NCBI GenBank assembly: GCA_002737115.1
Contig: NSHR01000030.1
Span: 1 to 49,255 of the forward strand
Direction: 5' to 3'
DNA from: Gemmatimonadota bacterium
GTDB taxonomy: Bacteria; Gemmatimonadota; Gemmatimonadetes; Gemmatimonadales; Gemmatimonadaceae
Length of the DNA: 49,255 nucleotides
Below, piece after piece: positions 1 to 9,771 of the stretch (position 1 is the stretch's first letter; each line of letters opens with the position of its first letter). Both the position numbers and the translations under genes were made by a program. The notes under the pieces were generated by a model. It had not been told where the DNA came from and ran no database searches. It saw only the letters and a program-made list of their open reading frames with translations.

Positions 1-782
1 CCAAACCCTTGGCTTTTGTGCTGCGAGCGGCTCTCGGCCGCGATCTCGTAGTAGCTGCGTCCCAGCAGCGCGTCGTACTCACCCACGTTCACGCGCAACG
101 TGGCGGAATCGGGGGCCTGTCGCGCGCTGCGATAAAATTTCTGCGGCGTCCACGGCAGCCCGAAGCCTTTCACCGGAAAGCGCACGGTGTCGGCCGCCAG
201 ATCGTACGCTTCACGCGCCAGGATACCCGAGACCTGATGATGTCCATGCCCATCGCGCGGCGTGCCGCTGAAGAACGCCACCATCACATGCGGACGGAAC
301 GCGCGCACCACGCGCACCACGTCGCCAAGAATGGAATCCTTGGGCCAGTGCGTGTAGGTCTCTTCGGCGTTCTTGCTAAAGCCGAAGTCGTAGGCGCGCG
401 TGAAGTACTGCCGGCCGCCATCAATACGGCGCGCCGACAATAGTTCTTGGGTGCGGATCGCGCCGAGCGCTTCGCCCAGTTCGTTGCCGATCAGATTCTG
501 TCCGCCGTCACCGCGCGTGAGCGAGAGGTACGCCGTTTCCACGTGGCGGCCCTTGGCCAGCCACGCAATGATCGGTGTGTCTTCGTCGTCGGGGTGTGCA
601 GCCACCGTGAGCACGCGACCGGTGGTGCCAACGCTGGCGAGGGTGGAGCCCAAGGCGGCGGCGCCGCGGTCGAGCGTCACGTTCTGCGCCGATATAGCAC
701 GCCCACCAGCGACAAGCGCCGCGGCAATAGCCGCGGCGCTCATCATTGTCTGGTGAATTCTGGTGCGCCGAAGCGCGTTCAC
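1..782 (-). CDS. PIG-L (LmbE-like) deacetylase, secreted, 3' end cut by window
   Basis: The frame is open to the left edge, so the C-terminus is missing and the ORF track omits it. The reading begins with a signal-peptide-like stretch (RRTRIHQTMM, then an Ala-rich core, then AISAQ). The PIG-L signature AHPDDED follows, with a second conserved motif DGHGHHQVS further on. PIG-L proteins are zinc-dependent N-deacetylases acting on GlcNAc-type or related substrates; the substrate here cannot be told. I chose the GTG at 782, which overlaps the sucA stop by four bases (GTGA) and supplies the basic part of the signal peptide. ATG codons at 746 and 743 are alternatives but would shorten the n-region. 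It is probably co-transcribed with sucA. The family is certain; the exact start is not. Confidence 0.85.
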   Translation of the reverse strand, partial: MNALRRTRIHQTMMSAAAIAAALVAGGRAISAQNVTLDRGAAALGSTLASVGTTGRVLTVAAHPDDEDTPIIAWLAKGRHVETAYLSLTRGDGGQNLIGNELGEALGAIRTQELLSARRIDGGRQYFTRAYDFGFSKNAEETYTHWPKDSILGDVVRVVRAFRPHVMVAFFSGTPRDGHGHHQVSGILAREAYDLAADTVRFPVKGFGLPWTPQKFYRSARQAPDSATLRVNVGEYDALLGRSYYEIAAESRSQHKSQGF

Positions 783-3559
783 TGACCCACCGTCATCATT
801 GTGCGCTCCGCGGCCACTTCGCCGGTATCCATGACCATCGCAATGATGCGGGCCTGTTCGGCCTGGTGCGCATCCATGTAGCCTTCCGCCGGGCTCGCGC
901 GCTCCGGACGACCCACATAGCGCACACCCACCGACGCGCCCGCCGACGCGCGCAAACGCGGCTGCACGTATGTCCACGCGCCCTGATTCTTTGGCTCTTC
1001 CTGCGCCCACACGACCTGCTCGATCACGGGATATAGGTCCATGATGCGCATGATCTCTTCGTGCGGCCACGGGTATAGCTCCTCAACGCGCACCAGCGCC
1101 ACATTCGGATTGCGCGTGGCCGCCAGCGACATGTCGTAATACAGTTTACCGGTGCAGAACACGATGCGACGCACCTCGTCGCGATGCTGCGACGCGATGG
1201 GATCGTCGATCACCGACTGGAAGCCGCCCTGCGACAGCTCGTCCAGCTTCGACGCCGCCTGCGGCAAGCGCAGTAGCGACTTGGGCTGCATGCAGATGAG
1301 CGGACGACGCGAGGTCCGCAGCGCCTGACGGCGCAGCAGGTGGAAGTACTGCGCCGGCGTGCTGCAGTAGGCCACCGTGAGGTTGCCTTCGGCACACATC
1401 TGCAGGAAGCGCTCAAGACGCGCGCTGGAATGCTCCGGCCCCTGTCCTTCATAGCCATGCGGCAGCAGCAGCACGACGCCGCTGTCCTGTCCCCACTTGG
1501 CGCGGTCGGCCACGATGAATTGGTCGATGATCGGCTGCGCCACGTTCACGAAGTCACCGAACTGCGCTTCCCACAACGTGAGGGCATCATTAGCGACGGT
1601 GCTGAATCCGTACTCAAACGCCAGCACGGCGGTCTCCGAGAGCGCCGAGTTGAAAATCTCGAACACCCCCTCGGCGCCCGGTAGATGGGCGAGCGGCGCA
1701 TACTTGCGGCCGTTCTCGCTGTCGCTGAGCACCGCGTGACGATGCGAGAAGGTGCCGCGCTCAGCGTCCTGACCGGTGAGGCGCACCGACATGCCGTCGA
1801 GGAGCAGCGTACCGAACGCCAGCGCTTCGGCGTGGCCCCACTCGATACCACCCTGCTCGCCCATCGTCTCCCGACGACGCTCAAGCTGCTTGGCCAAGCG
1901 CGGATTCGGCTTGAGATCGGCCGGCCACGTGAGCAGCGCGTCGTTCACATATCTCAGCTGCTCGACCGCCACGTTGGTGGCAACAGCCTTCGGCGCAGAC
2001 ACCGGCTCGGCTGGCCACGGCGCGTGCTGCTCACTGCCCAGCAGCGACTGCTTGAAGCGCGCGTGGATGTCGGCGTAATTCTGCGACACCGCCTGCTCGA
2101 TCGCGGCCGCTTCAGCCTCGGTGATCACGCCCTCGGACACCAGCCGGCTCGCCCACACCTGCGGCACCGTGGGATGCTGGCGGATTTGCGCGGAGCGCGT
2201 GGGCTGCGTGTACATCGGCTCGTCGCCTTCGTTGTGGCCATGACGACGATAGCCCACGAGGTCGATCAGCACGTCTTTTTTGAACGTGGCACGATAGGCG
2301 CACGCCAGACGCACCGCCGTGATGCAAGCTTGTGCATCATCGGCATTGACGTGGAACACCGGGATCTCGAAGCCCTTCGCGAGATCCGATGAGTAGTGCG
2401 TGGAGCGGGCATCGATCGGGTCGGTCGTGAAACCGACCTGATTGTTGACGATGATGTGAATCGTGCCGCCCGTGCGATACGCATTCAGGTGCGAGATGTT
2501 GAGCGTTTCGGCTACGACACCCTCGCCCGGAAACGCCGCATCGCCATGAATGGCCACCGGTACCACCGCGAGTTCGTCGCGTTCGCCTAGGCGACCCGGC
2601 ACACGTTGCAACGCGCGCACCATGCCTTCGATGACCGGGTTCACCACTTCGAGGTGCGACGGATTGGGGGCCAGACGCAGCGTGACTTCCTTGCCGTCCA
2701 CGTCCCGCGAGCCAACGAAGCCCATGTGATACTTCACGTCGCCCGTCGCGTTGCCGTCCACGTGATCGTGACGACCCTCGAACTCGGCGAAGAGGCTCTC
2801 GAACGGCTTGCCCATCACGTTCGTGAGCACATTGAGCCGGCCGCGATGCGCCATGCCGATCACGATCTCGCGCGCACCGGAGCGTCCCGACTCGCGAATC
2901 ACTTCGTCGAGCATCGGAATCAGCGTATCGGTGCCTTCCACGGAGAAGCGCTTGTAGCCCTGATACGCCCGACCAATGAAGCGCTCCAACCCGTCCACCT
3001 GATTCAGGCGACGCAGCGTGTCCTTCTTTTCATCGGGCGTGAGATCGCGCGTGAGCACACCATCGCGGAACGCACGCATGAACCAGTCGCGCTCTTCATC
3101 CACTTCGAGGTGCCACACTTCCCAGCCAACGCGACCCGCGTACACCTGTCGCTTTCGCGCGATCGCGTCGGCGGCGGTGGCAAAGCGATCATCACCCAGT
3201 GCGGCACCGGGAATCGCCCGTAAATCGGCCTCGGTCAGCCCCCAGTACTCGGGGCTCAGATCCTCGGCGCCGGGAGGCGGCGTGCCGAGTGGGTCGAGCT
3301 GCACGGCGTAGTGACCGTAGCTGCGGATGGCCTGCTGCAGCGAGGCGGCGGCGGCCACTTTCCTGAGGAAGGCGACGTCGTAGGTGGCACCGCTGGCCGG
3401 GGCAGACGAAGGCGCCGTCGCCCCCTGCCCGAACAGCGACTCGGCGATGCGGAAGTACTGGCGCCACGTCTCGTCCACACTGGCGGGGTCGTGACGATAA
3501 CGCTCGAATTGTTCGGCAAAAATGCCGTCGTTGAAAACGCTCGTGATGGCAGCGGTCAT
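779..3559 (-). CDS. sucA: 2-oxoglutarate dehydrogenase E1 component
   Basis: Thiamine-diphosphate enzyme that decarboxylates 2-oxoglutarate in the TCA cycle and passes the succinyl group to E2 (SucB). At about 926 aa it has normal family length. The N-terminal segment contains the E1o pattern DPASVDETWRQYF. The active-site block MAHRGRLNVL, the ThDP-binding region with NNQVGFTT, and the loop GHNEGDEPMYTQP are all present, and the C-terminus is the usual transketolase-like domain. The ORF track starts at a GTG (3592). I prefer the ATG at 3559 (MTAAITSVF), which matches the usual start of this family; neither has a strong Shine-Dalgarno. No sucB lies downstream; the next gene is the PIG-L deacetylase, so E2 must be encoded elsewhere. 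Confidence 0.96.
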   Translation of the reverse strand: MTAAITSVFNDGIFAEQFERYRHDPASVDETWRQYFRIAESLFGQGATAPSSAPASGATYDVAFLRKVAAAASLQQAIRSYGHYAVQLDPLGTPPPGAEDLSPEYWGLTEADLRAIPGAALGDDRFATAADAIARKRQVYAGRVGWEVWHLEVDEERDWFMRAFRDGVLTRDLTPDEKKDTLRRLNQVDGLERFIGRAYQGYKRFSVEGTDTLIPMLDEVIRESGRSGAREIVIGMAHRGRLNVLTNVMGKPFESLFAEFEGRHDHVDGNATGDVKYHMGFVGSRDVDGKEVTLRLAPNPSHLEVVNPVIEGMVRALQRVPGRLGERDELAVVPVAIHGDAAFPGEGVVAETLNISHLNAYRTGGTIHIIVNNQVGFTTDPIDARSTHYSSDLAKGFEIPVFHVNADDAQACITAVRLACAYRATFKKDVLIDLVGYRRHGHNEGDEPMYTQPTRSAQIRQHPTVPQVWASRLVSEGVITEAEAAAIEQAVSQNYADIHARFKQSLLGSEQHAPWPAEPVSAPKAVATNVAVEQLRYVNDALLTWPADLKPNPRLAKQLERRRETMGEQGGIEWGHAEALAFGTLLLDGMSVRLTGQDAERGTFSHRHAVLSDSENGRKYAPLAHLPGAEGVFEIFNSALSETAVLAFEYGFSTVANDALTLWEAQFGDFVNVAQPIIDQFIVADRAKWGQDSGVVLLLPHGYEGQGPEHSSARLERFLQMCAEGNLTVAYCSTPAQYFHLLRRQALRTSRRPLICMQPKSLLRLPQAASKLDELSQGGFQSVIDDPIASQHRDEVRRIVFCTGKLYYDMSLAATRNPNVALVRVEELYPWPHEEIMRIMDLYPVIEQVVWAQEEPKNQGAWTYVQPRLRASAGASVGVRYVGRPERASPAEGYMDAHQAEQARIIAMVMDTGEVAAERTMMTVGQ

Positions 3560-3630
3560 ATTCTTCGAATGTAATGGCGGGTTCTCGTGCACACAGGTGA
3601 GCAGTGCACTCCGTAGCCCGCGGCGTTCGC

Positions 3631-4949
3631 TCAGTGCGTCACGGGCAGCACGAGGGTGAACACCGACCCCTCACCGGGGCGCGACACGACCTCGATGCGT
3701 CCGCCAAGCATGGTGGCGAGGCGGCGCGCGATGTAGAGCCCCAAGCCGGTACCCCGATGCCGCCCGGCCGGCACGTTCTCGATCTGGGAGAAGGGGCGAA
3801 ATAGGCGCTGCATGTCGGTGGACTCGATCCCGATGCCGGTGTCGCGCACGGCGAACCGGACCGTGGTCGCGCCATCGGCCAGCGGCGATCCGCGGGTGAC
3901 GCGCACCGACACGGCGCCCTCTTCGGTGAACTTCACCGCATTTTGGCAGAGGTTGAGCAGGATTTGCCGCACGCGGTCCTCGTCGGTGTGCATCGACGGC
4001 AACCCCGGCTCGAGGTCGATCGAAAACTCGATCCCTTTTTCGCGCGCCAGCGGTTCGATGAACGGGTGGAGCGAATCCAGCACTTCGGGCACGCGCACGG
4101 TGGCGTGGCGTGCCGTGAGCCGGTCGGCCTCAAGCGAGGCGTAGGTGAGGATATCCTCGATGAGTGAGCCCAAGTGCCGCCCGACCGTGCGCAGCCGCAT
4201 GACCACGTCCTGCTGTTCGGGCGACAGCGGGCCGAGGATCTGGTCCTCCAAGAGTTCGCTGTACCCCTCGAGTGCCGTTAGCGGGGTGCGAAGCTCGTGC
4301 GATAGGGTCGCTAAGAGGCTGGTTTTGGCAGCGTCAGCCGAGCGGGCGTCTTCCAGCAATCGGGCCTTCCAGAGCGCCAGCGCGGCGAGGTCGGCCATGA
4401 CGCCCAGTCGTTCTTCGTCGGCGTCGTCGAACTGGGGGTGACCGGTGTCTCGCGAAATGGACAGCACGCCGAACAGCTGCCCGTTGGCCAGGAGCGGAAG
4501 CAGTAGAATCGGTCCGATGCCCAAGCGTGGCAGTAGCTCGGCGAAAAAGGGGGAGCTGGCGTCGGGCGAGAGGATCGTGATCGCCCGCAATTCGTTGGCG
4601 ACCCGTCCGGTGACCGTGCCCTCCAAGGCGAAGGTCATGGACAGCAGGTCATTTGCTCGACCGGAGCAGGCTACATAAACGCCATTATCACCACTTAATT
4701 CCGCCACTGCAGCGCCAGTCGCTTGTCCACGTACCATGGAAAGCTCACATAGTGTCCGTAGCACGCTTTGCGAGTTCGTTTCGGCCGCCAAGGCGCGGGC
4801 TGCCTGGCGGAGCGTGCCGAGCTCCTCTGTTTTCCGATAATCGGAATACAGGAGGTCTTCCGTGCGGGCGGGAAAGTGCGCCGGATCGTGAGGACTGTGC
4901 GAACTGTGCATCTGGGAACTCTGCACCGTCGCACGTCGCTTGGGGAGCG

Positions 4950-4956
<7 letters not shown>
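3631..4956 (-). CDS. Soluble sensor histidine kinase with GAF domain
   Basis: No membrane segments are visible. A GAF-type sensory domain occupies roughly residues 45-195. It is followed by a dimerisation/phosphoacceptor domain with the H-box [14 protein letters not shown], then an ATPase domain with N-box [14 protein letters not shown]1 box DTGIGIE and G2 box [13 protein letters not shown]. It should autophosphorylate on the H-box His in response to a cytoplasmic signal. There is no response regulator nearby, so it is an orphan kinase. The ORF-track start at 4959 is TTG. The ATG at 4956 overlaps the start of the divergent DUF2256 gene, and an ATG at 4911 is an alternative that would leave room for a promoter. 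Confidence 0.9.
4941..4946 (+). promoter_or_regulatory. Ribosome-binding site of the DUF2256 gene
   Basis: GGGGAG-type sequence 4-8 bases upstream of ATG 4950. It decides this short start over the far longer ORFs of the same frame. Confidence 0.6.
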
Positions 4957-5135
<179 letters not shown>

Positions 5136-5147
5136 CGGCCGCGCGGG

Positions 5148-5543
5148 CTAAAGGGCCGCCGGGACGTACTCGACGTCCCGAAGCCCTTCGAAGTCGGCGT
5201 CCTGCGTCCACACCGTCGCGCCAAGTTCACGCGCGGTCGCGTACACGATACTGTCGGCCAGCGGCAGCTTGTGCTCAAGGCTCAGCGACGCCGCACGTAA
5301 CGCTAACGTCGCATCGAGATCGATGACACGACCTTGTTGCATCACGGCGATCGCCTGGAGCGCGTCACTCTCTCCGCGCTGGCGCGCGATCACCTTAAAG
5401 ACTTCCAGCAGGCAGATGGCCGGCGTCACGAGCCGCCGCTCGTCTTCGATGGCAGCGGCAAACTTTCCGGCATTCGCCGCGTCGGCGAAATAGGCGAGCC
5501 ACGCCGACGAGTCGACCACATTTAATTTGGCACGAGTGACCAT
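5148..5543 (-). CDS. vapC: PIN-domain toxin (VapC family)
   Basis: A 131-aa PIN domain. The four acidic residues expected for a metal-dependent ribonuclease are present: D11 (VVDSSAW), E47 (LLEVFK), D97 (LADSIVYA) and D115 (TQDADF). VapC toxins cleave RNA, typically initiator tRNA or rRNA, when released from their antitoxin. It starts nine bases after the stop of the AbrB-type antitoxin gene on the same strand, which is the normal antitoxin-first order. The RNA target cannot be predicted. Confidence 0.9.
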   Translation of the reverse strand: MVTRAKLNVVDSSAWLAYFADAANAGKFAAAIEDERRLVTPAICLLEVFKVIARQRGESDALQAIAVMQQGRVIDLDATLALRAASLSLEHKLPLADSIVYATARELGATVWTQDADFEGLRDVEYVPAAL

Positions 5544-5552
5544 GGCGCAGCC

Positions 5553-5759
5553 CTACTCGCGATCAGCGTCACGATCGACAGCTGTGTCGATGCCGCGCAC
5601 GAATCCGCGCAGACTCCGCGCGGTCCGCAATGGGATCAGCTCGACGCGATCTCCGTACACGATGGCCTGAACCTTCTGGCCAGGCTCCAGCTGGAGCCGC
5701 TCGCGAACGCTCCGCGGAATCACCACCTGATACTTGGGCGAAATCGTGACCACGTCCAT
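5553..5759 (-). CDS. vapB: AbrB/MazE-fold antitoxin (VapB type)
   Basis: A 68-aa protein with an N-terminal SpoVT/AbrB swapped-hairpin DNA-binding domain (ISPKYQVVIPRSVRERL) and a charged C-terminal tail that would wrap the toxin. The start at ATG 5759 is supported by a GGGAGG Shine-Dalgarno five bases upstream. The protein should neutralise the downstream PIN toxin and repress its own promoter. A short A/T-richer stretch with ATCGAT-type palindromes (about 5776-5818) lies upstream and could be the operator. Confidence 0.9.
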   Translation of the reverse strand: MDVVTISPKYQVVIPRSVRERLQLEPGQKVQAIVYGDRVELIPLRTARSLRGFVRGIDTAVDRDADRE

Positions 5760-5836
5760 TTGGACCTCCCAGTGTCCGTATCGATCGAACTATCGTCATA
5801 CGAAAGGTAGATCGATAGCGGATTGAGGGCAACGCC

Positions 5837-7408
5837 CTACTTCATCACCGGCGTCGCCCCGCCCGGCCACAGCGGCCCCAACCCCGCCATCAGCTCGGCG
5901 ATCACGCCGATGCCGTCCCACAGATTGCCGATGCGCAGGTTCTCGTTGGGCGCGTGCTGACTGTTGTCGGCGTTCACCGTGGGCACCGTAATTACCGTGG
6001 CGCCGAGCTGCTCCACGAAGTGAAACAGCGGGAGCGACCCACCCAGCATCGGCATCACGAACGGCTCGCGACCGTAGGCGCGAGTCATCAGCGTTTGTAC
6101 CGCGCGCACCGACGGCAGCGTGGACGCCACGCGCACGCTGGTGTAGCCACCGCCGCAGCCCATGTACGCCAAGTGAGCGCGATCGGTGCTGCGCGCGGCG
6201 GCATTGGGGTCAGTAGCCACCGTGTAGCCCAACGACACGAGATGACGCGTAACTAACTCGCAGATGCGCGCGGGCTGCTGATCAGGCACCAAGCGGAAGT
6301 CGATGGACACGCTGGCGCTGGTGGGCACGGCGTTGGCCGCGCCACCACCCACTTCACCCGTGCGAATGCCACGGATGTTGAGCGCGGGGAGCATGATGCG
6401 CTCGCCCAAAGCGGCGTTGTTCGCTTCGGTGCGCGCGAGCCCCAGTGAGGTGCGCAGCGAGTCGTCGGTATTCGACAGCGCCTTGCCCAACGCGCGATCG
6501 CCGTCGGCAATGGCCGGCACGTCGTCGTAGAAGCCGGCGATCTTGATACGGCCGTCCATGTCGCGCACACTCGCAATGAAGTGCGCCACCGCCACGCCGG
6601 GGTTGGGCGCCCAGTTGCCGTAATGTCCGCTGTGCAATGCGCGGTTGGGGCCATAGAACGTGACGTCGATGCCCATGACGCCGCGCACGCCGAGCACGAG
6701 CTGTGGCGCACCGCTCACATGGGCGGGGCCGTCGACGAACAGCCATGCGTCGGCCGCCAGCACCGCCTTGTGCGCCTTGAGCAGGTCGCCCAGGTGCGCG
6801 GAGCCGGCTTCTTCTTCGCCTTCCAGGAAGAACTTCACATTCACCGTGGGCGCCTTCTTCGCGGCCTTGAGCGCGTCGAGGGCGGCCAGCATGGCGATGA
6901 TCGGGCCCTTGTCGTCGCTGGCCGAGCGGGAGCGGATGCGCACGGCGGGATCGATGGTGTCGCCCTTGGCCGGCATGGCCACAGCGTCAGTGGCCACGCT
7001 GTTTTCGTAGCGGCGCAGTTCGGGGGTGAAGGGATCGCCGTTCCATCCGCCCCCGGCCACCGGCTGTCCGTCGTAGTGCGCGTACATCACGATGGTGCGC
7101 GTGGCCCCGGGCGCTTTCAGCTCGCCGAACAGGGCGGGACTGCCACCGGTGGGTGCGCGCAGCGGCCGCATGGCGACACCACGCTTGGCGAAGGCCGCCG
7201 TCAGGAACTCGACGTTGCGACGGATGTTCGCGCTGTCGGAGGCCACGTTGGGGATGGCCATCAGGGCGAACGCTTCGTCGAGGATCTCGCGCTCGTGGGC
7301 CTTCCGCCATGCGTCGACGGCGGGGCGGAGCTGCTGGGCCGCGAGGGGGGCCGCGGCGAGCGTGGCGAGGGCGATGGACGCCACGAGAGTACGATGTAGA
7401 GAGGCCAT
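5837..7408 (-). CDS. Secreted M20 family metallopeptidase (dipeptidase-like)
   Basis: Zinc aminoacylase/dipeptidase fold, about 523 aa. A clear signal peptide (MASLHRTLVASIALATLAAAPLAAQQ) sets the start at ATG 7408. The ORF-track extension to 7540 reads through an inverted-repeat element and is not real. Metal and catalytic motifs are in order: MYAHYDGQPV (His and Asp ligands), SASDDKGPI (bridging Asp), EGEEEAGSAHL (catalytic Glu pair) and the dimerisation-domain His in ALHSGHYGNW. It probably hydrolyses peptides or acylated amino acids in the periplasm. It stands alone, between a toxin-antitoxin pair and the repeat element. Confidence 0.93.
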   Translation of the reverse strand: MASLHRTLVASIALATLAAAPLAAQQLRPAVDAWRKAHEREILDEAFALMAIPNVASDSANIRRNVEFLTAAFAKRGVAMRPLRAPTGGSPALFGELKAPGATRTIVMYAHYDGQPVAGGGWNGDPFTPELRRYENSVATDAVAMPAKGDTIDPAVRIRSRSASDDKGPIIAMLAALDALKAAKKAPTVNVKFFLEGEEEAGSAHLGDLLKAHKAVLAADAWLFVDGPAHVSGAPQLVLGVRGVMGIDVTFYGPNRALHSGHYGNWAPNPGVAVAHFIASVRDMDGRIKIAGFYDDVPAIADGDRALGKALSNTDDSLRTSLGLARTEANNAALGERIMLPALNIRGIRTGEVGGGAANAVPTSASVSIDFRLVPDQQPARICELVTRHLVSLGYTVATDPNAAARSTDRAHLAYMGCGGGYTSVRVASTLPSVRAVQTLMTRAYGREPFVMPMLGGSLPLFHFVEQLGATVITVPTVNADNSQHAPNENLRIGNLWDGIGVIAELMAGLGPLWPGGATPVMK

Positions 7409-7481
7409 TCCTGAAGTTGTGAGCAAGATGGCTGCTTCGACAGGGGCGCGGCGACCGGGGCCGCGCTGACGGTCGCGAGCT

Positions 7482-7602
7482 CTTTGGTTCACGCGAAGGG
7501 CGCGAAGATCGCGAAGAGACGCGAAGAACAGCAACAGCATTTTTCTCTTTTGCTATTCTTCGCGCCCTTCGCGGCCCTTCGCGATCTTCGCGCGAACCAA
7601 AG
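7482..7602. repeat. Inverted-repeat element A (CGCGAAG family)
   Basis: Two 53-bp imperfect arms (7482-7534 and 7550-7602) flank a 15-base loop. Each arm contains four CGCGAAG cores separated by 2-3 bases, begins CTTTGGTTC and ends near GAACAGCAA or its variant. The element fills most of the space between the M20 peptidase start and the TonB receptor stop. A second copy with the same core lies at 31093-31283 and a half copy at 43509-43556. It has no coding capacity of its own; in-frame readings such as FASLRDLRALR are artefacts of the repeat. Confidence 0.9.
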
Positions 7603-7649
7603 GCCTATCCCCTCAAGCGAACCTCAGCCGCAGCGCGCTGACGTTTACC

Positions 7650-9764
7650 TCAGAACTCGGCGCTCACCGTCGCAAACAGCGCCCGCGCCGGCAGCACGAA
7701 GTAGCGCACCGTCCCCGACCCCGACACGGCACCACTCGCGAACTTCTGCGTATCGCCGAGGTTCGCCCCGCGCACCGTGAGCGCATAGCGGCCGAGCGTA
7801 GCCCGCGCCGATGCATCGAGCGTGTAGTAGTCGGGCAGCACGCGATCGGCACTGCTGGTGTTATCGAGATACGCCGCCGACTGATAGCGGCCCTCGACGC
7901 TCAGCATGAAGCGGTTCGTCGGCGATACTTCAATGCGATGCGACGAGATGAACGCCGGCGTGAGCAGAGGCGTCACGTTGCGTCGCACCACCGGCGTGCC
8001 ACGCGACGAATCGGTGAACTGCGCGATGCGGTTCTGACTCCAACTCGCATTTCCCGCGAGCAGCACCCGCCGAATGCCGCGATACGATGCATCCACCTCG
8101 ATGCCACGCCGATAGCTGTTGCCCACGTTCCGCCGCAAAATCGAACCCGACGCCGTGGGTGCTCCAATGCGCGCGATGTCGTTGCGGAAATCCATGCTGT
8201 ACAGATTCGTCGACACATCCATCGTGGCGCGCGACCACGTGAGCCCCAACTCGGCGTCGCGCACCGACTCCGGCTTCACGCGCGTGAAGTCGCCATAGTC
8301 GGCCACGTTTCCGCTGTTCAGGTCATCGTCACCGGCAAAGAGATCATTGCGCGCCGGTTCGCGGCTCGTGATGCCGTACGACGCGTACGTGGAAAGACCC
8401 GTGGCCAGCTGGTACGTGACGCCGGCCTTCGGATTAAAGAACATCCAATCAATGCTGCGCGCGTCGATGCCGGCGTTGGCATCGGGCTGGTAGCGGAACG
8501 TCGCGTAGCGCCCCTGCAGGTCGGCAAACCAGCGGGCCTTTCCGGCGTCGAGCGACAGCTTGGCAAAGGCGCTGGCGTCCTGCTTGTGGCCGGTGTTGTC
8601 GTACAACGTGGTGGAGGGCTGGAAGTAGCCGCGATGCGCGCGCTGGTATGTGTTGGCGTTAATGCCGGTATTCATGCGCAGCGCGCCGCGCTCCACGTTG
8701 TATGCGCTCGTCACGCCATACCACGTATGCGCCAGATTGAAGCGATAGCGATCGGGCAACGCGATATAGTCGTAGTTGCCGCTGGCCGAGTTGCGGTACA
8801 CCGTGGTGCTTGCCGACCCGCCGTTCTGCAAGGCGCGCGTATACGCCAGCGACACCATCTGCTGGCCGAACTTATCGCGCTCGTCGGGCTGCAACGGATT
8901 GTAGCGACGATTCTCACGTAACTCGTCGAGCGTTGCACCAGTATACGAGAGCGTGTCGGCCAGCAGCCCCACCAGCGTGGTCAGCTTGACCACATCGCGC
9001 GCGCCGAACCACCCGGCGCCCACGAAGGCCGAGCGGCCCAGCACCCCACTGTGATCGCGGTACCCGTTGGTGCGCAGCGCACTGGCCCGGCCGTACACCG
9101 CGAATTTGCTGTCGGTGAGCCCCGAGTTGAACGACGCGCTCACGCGTTGCGCGCCGAACGATCCCATCTGCAACTGCACGTCACCACCGGCATCGGCGCG
9201 CGCCACCGGCATCGTTTCGAAATTCACACTGCCAGCGAACGACGCCGTGCCAGCCGTGCTCGTGCCCACACCGCGCTGCACCTGCACCGACTGCACGTTC
9301 GACATCAGGTCGGCCAGATTGGCGAAGTACAGCACCTGATCTTCCATGTCGTTCAACGGCACGCCGTCGAGCGTGATGTTGATGCGCGTCTGATCGATGC
9401 CGCGCAGTCGCAGGTAGCTGTAGCCCCAGCTGGTGCCGGTTTCGGTGTGCGACGTTATGGAGGGCGCCGCATTCATGAGCAGCATCGGGACGTCCTGCCC
9501 GAAGTGCCGCTGCGTGATAGCGGCGCGACCGATGGTGGTTTGCGAGATCGGCGCCTGTTCGTTAGCACGGATAGCGCGGACCAACACGCCTTCGACACTG
9601 CGCACGGAGTCGGCCTTGGCCGCGACCTTGGCGCTGTCGGAGCGGGATTGCGCGCCGAGCGAGGCAGCGGCAATAGTCAGGAGGGTGGCGCTGAGCGCAG
9701 CGCCGAGGGTAGCGACACCAAGTCGCGGCGCGCGCCATGGGCGCGCGATTGCGTGCGGATACAT
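7650..9764 (-). CDS. TonB-dependent outer-membrane receptor, probably for thiamine
   Basis: A 704-aa protein with a signal peptide ending near SLGAQS, a plug domain (about residues 55-165, including LRLRGIDQTRINITLDGVPLND) and a C-terminal beta-barrel. Receptors of this fold import scarce nutrients across the outer membrane using TonB energy. The substrate is inferred from the TPP riboswitch directly upstream, which makes thiamine or a thiamine precursor likely. ATG 9764 lies eight bases after a GGGAG sequence that is also the 3' end of the riboswitch. A divergent PnuC-type permease would complete transport across the inner membrane. No tonB, exbB or exbD is in the window. Confidence 0.93.
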   Translation of the reverse strand: MYPHAIARPWRAPRLGVATLGAALSATLLTIAAASLGAQSRSDSAKVAAKADSVRSVEGVLVRAIRANEQAPISQTTIGRAAITQRHFGQDVPMLLMNAAPSITSHTETGTSWGYSYLRLRGIDQTRINITLDGVPLNDMEDQVLYFANLADLMSNVQSVQVQRGVGTSTAGTASFAGSVNFETMPVARADAGGDVQLQMGSFGAQRVSASFNSGLTDSKFAVYGRASALRTNGYRDHSGVLGRSAFVGAGWFGARDVVKLTTLVGLLADTLSYTGATLDELRENRRYNPLQPDERDKFGQQMVSLAYTRALQNGGSASTTVYRNSASGNYDYIALPDRYRFNLAHTWYGVTSAYNVERGALRMNTGINANTYQRAHRGYFQPSTTLYDNTGHKQDASAFAKLSLDAGKARWFADLQGRYATFRYQPDANAGIDARSIDWMFFNPKAGVTYQLATGLSTYASYGITSREPARNDLFAGDDDLNSGNVADYGDFTRVKPESVRDAELGLTWSRATMDVSTNLYSMDFRNDIARIGAPTASGSILRRNVGNSYRRGIEVDASYRGIRRVLLAGNASWSQNRIAQFTDSSRGTPVVRRNVTPLLTPAFISSHRIEVSPTNRFMLSVEGRYQSAAYLDNTSSADRVLPDYYTLDASARATLGRYALTVRGANLGDTQKFASGAVSGSGTVRYFVLPARALFATVSAEF

Positions 9765-9771
9765 CGATTGG

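Noticed and set aside
2606-3223. 205-aa plus-strand ORF within sucA
   Set aside because: Antisense to strongly conserved E1 motifs; no recognisable protein features.
4653-4949. N-terminal extension of DUF2256 in the 160-aa ORF
   Set aside because: It overlaps the histidine kinase, and a strong ribosome-binding site precedes the short start.
7409-7540. N-terminal extension of the M20 peptidase
   Set aside because: It translates the inverted repeat (LRDLRALR-type residues) and would precede a good signal peptide.
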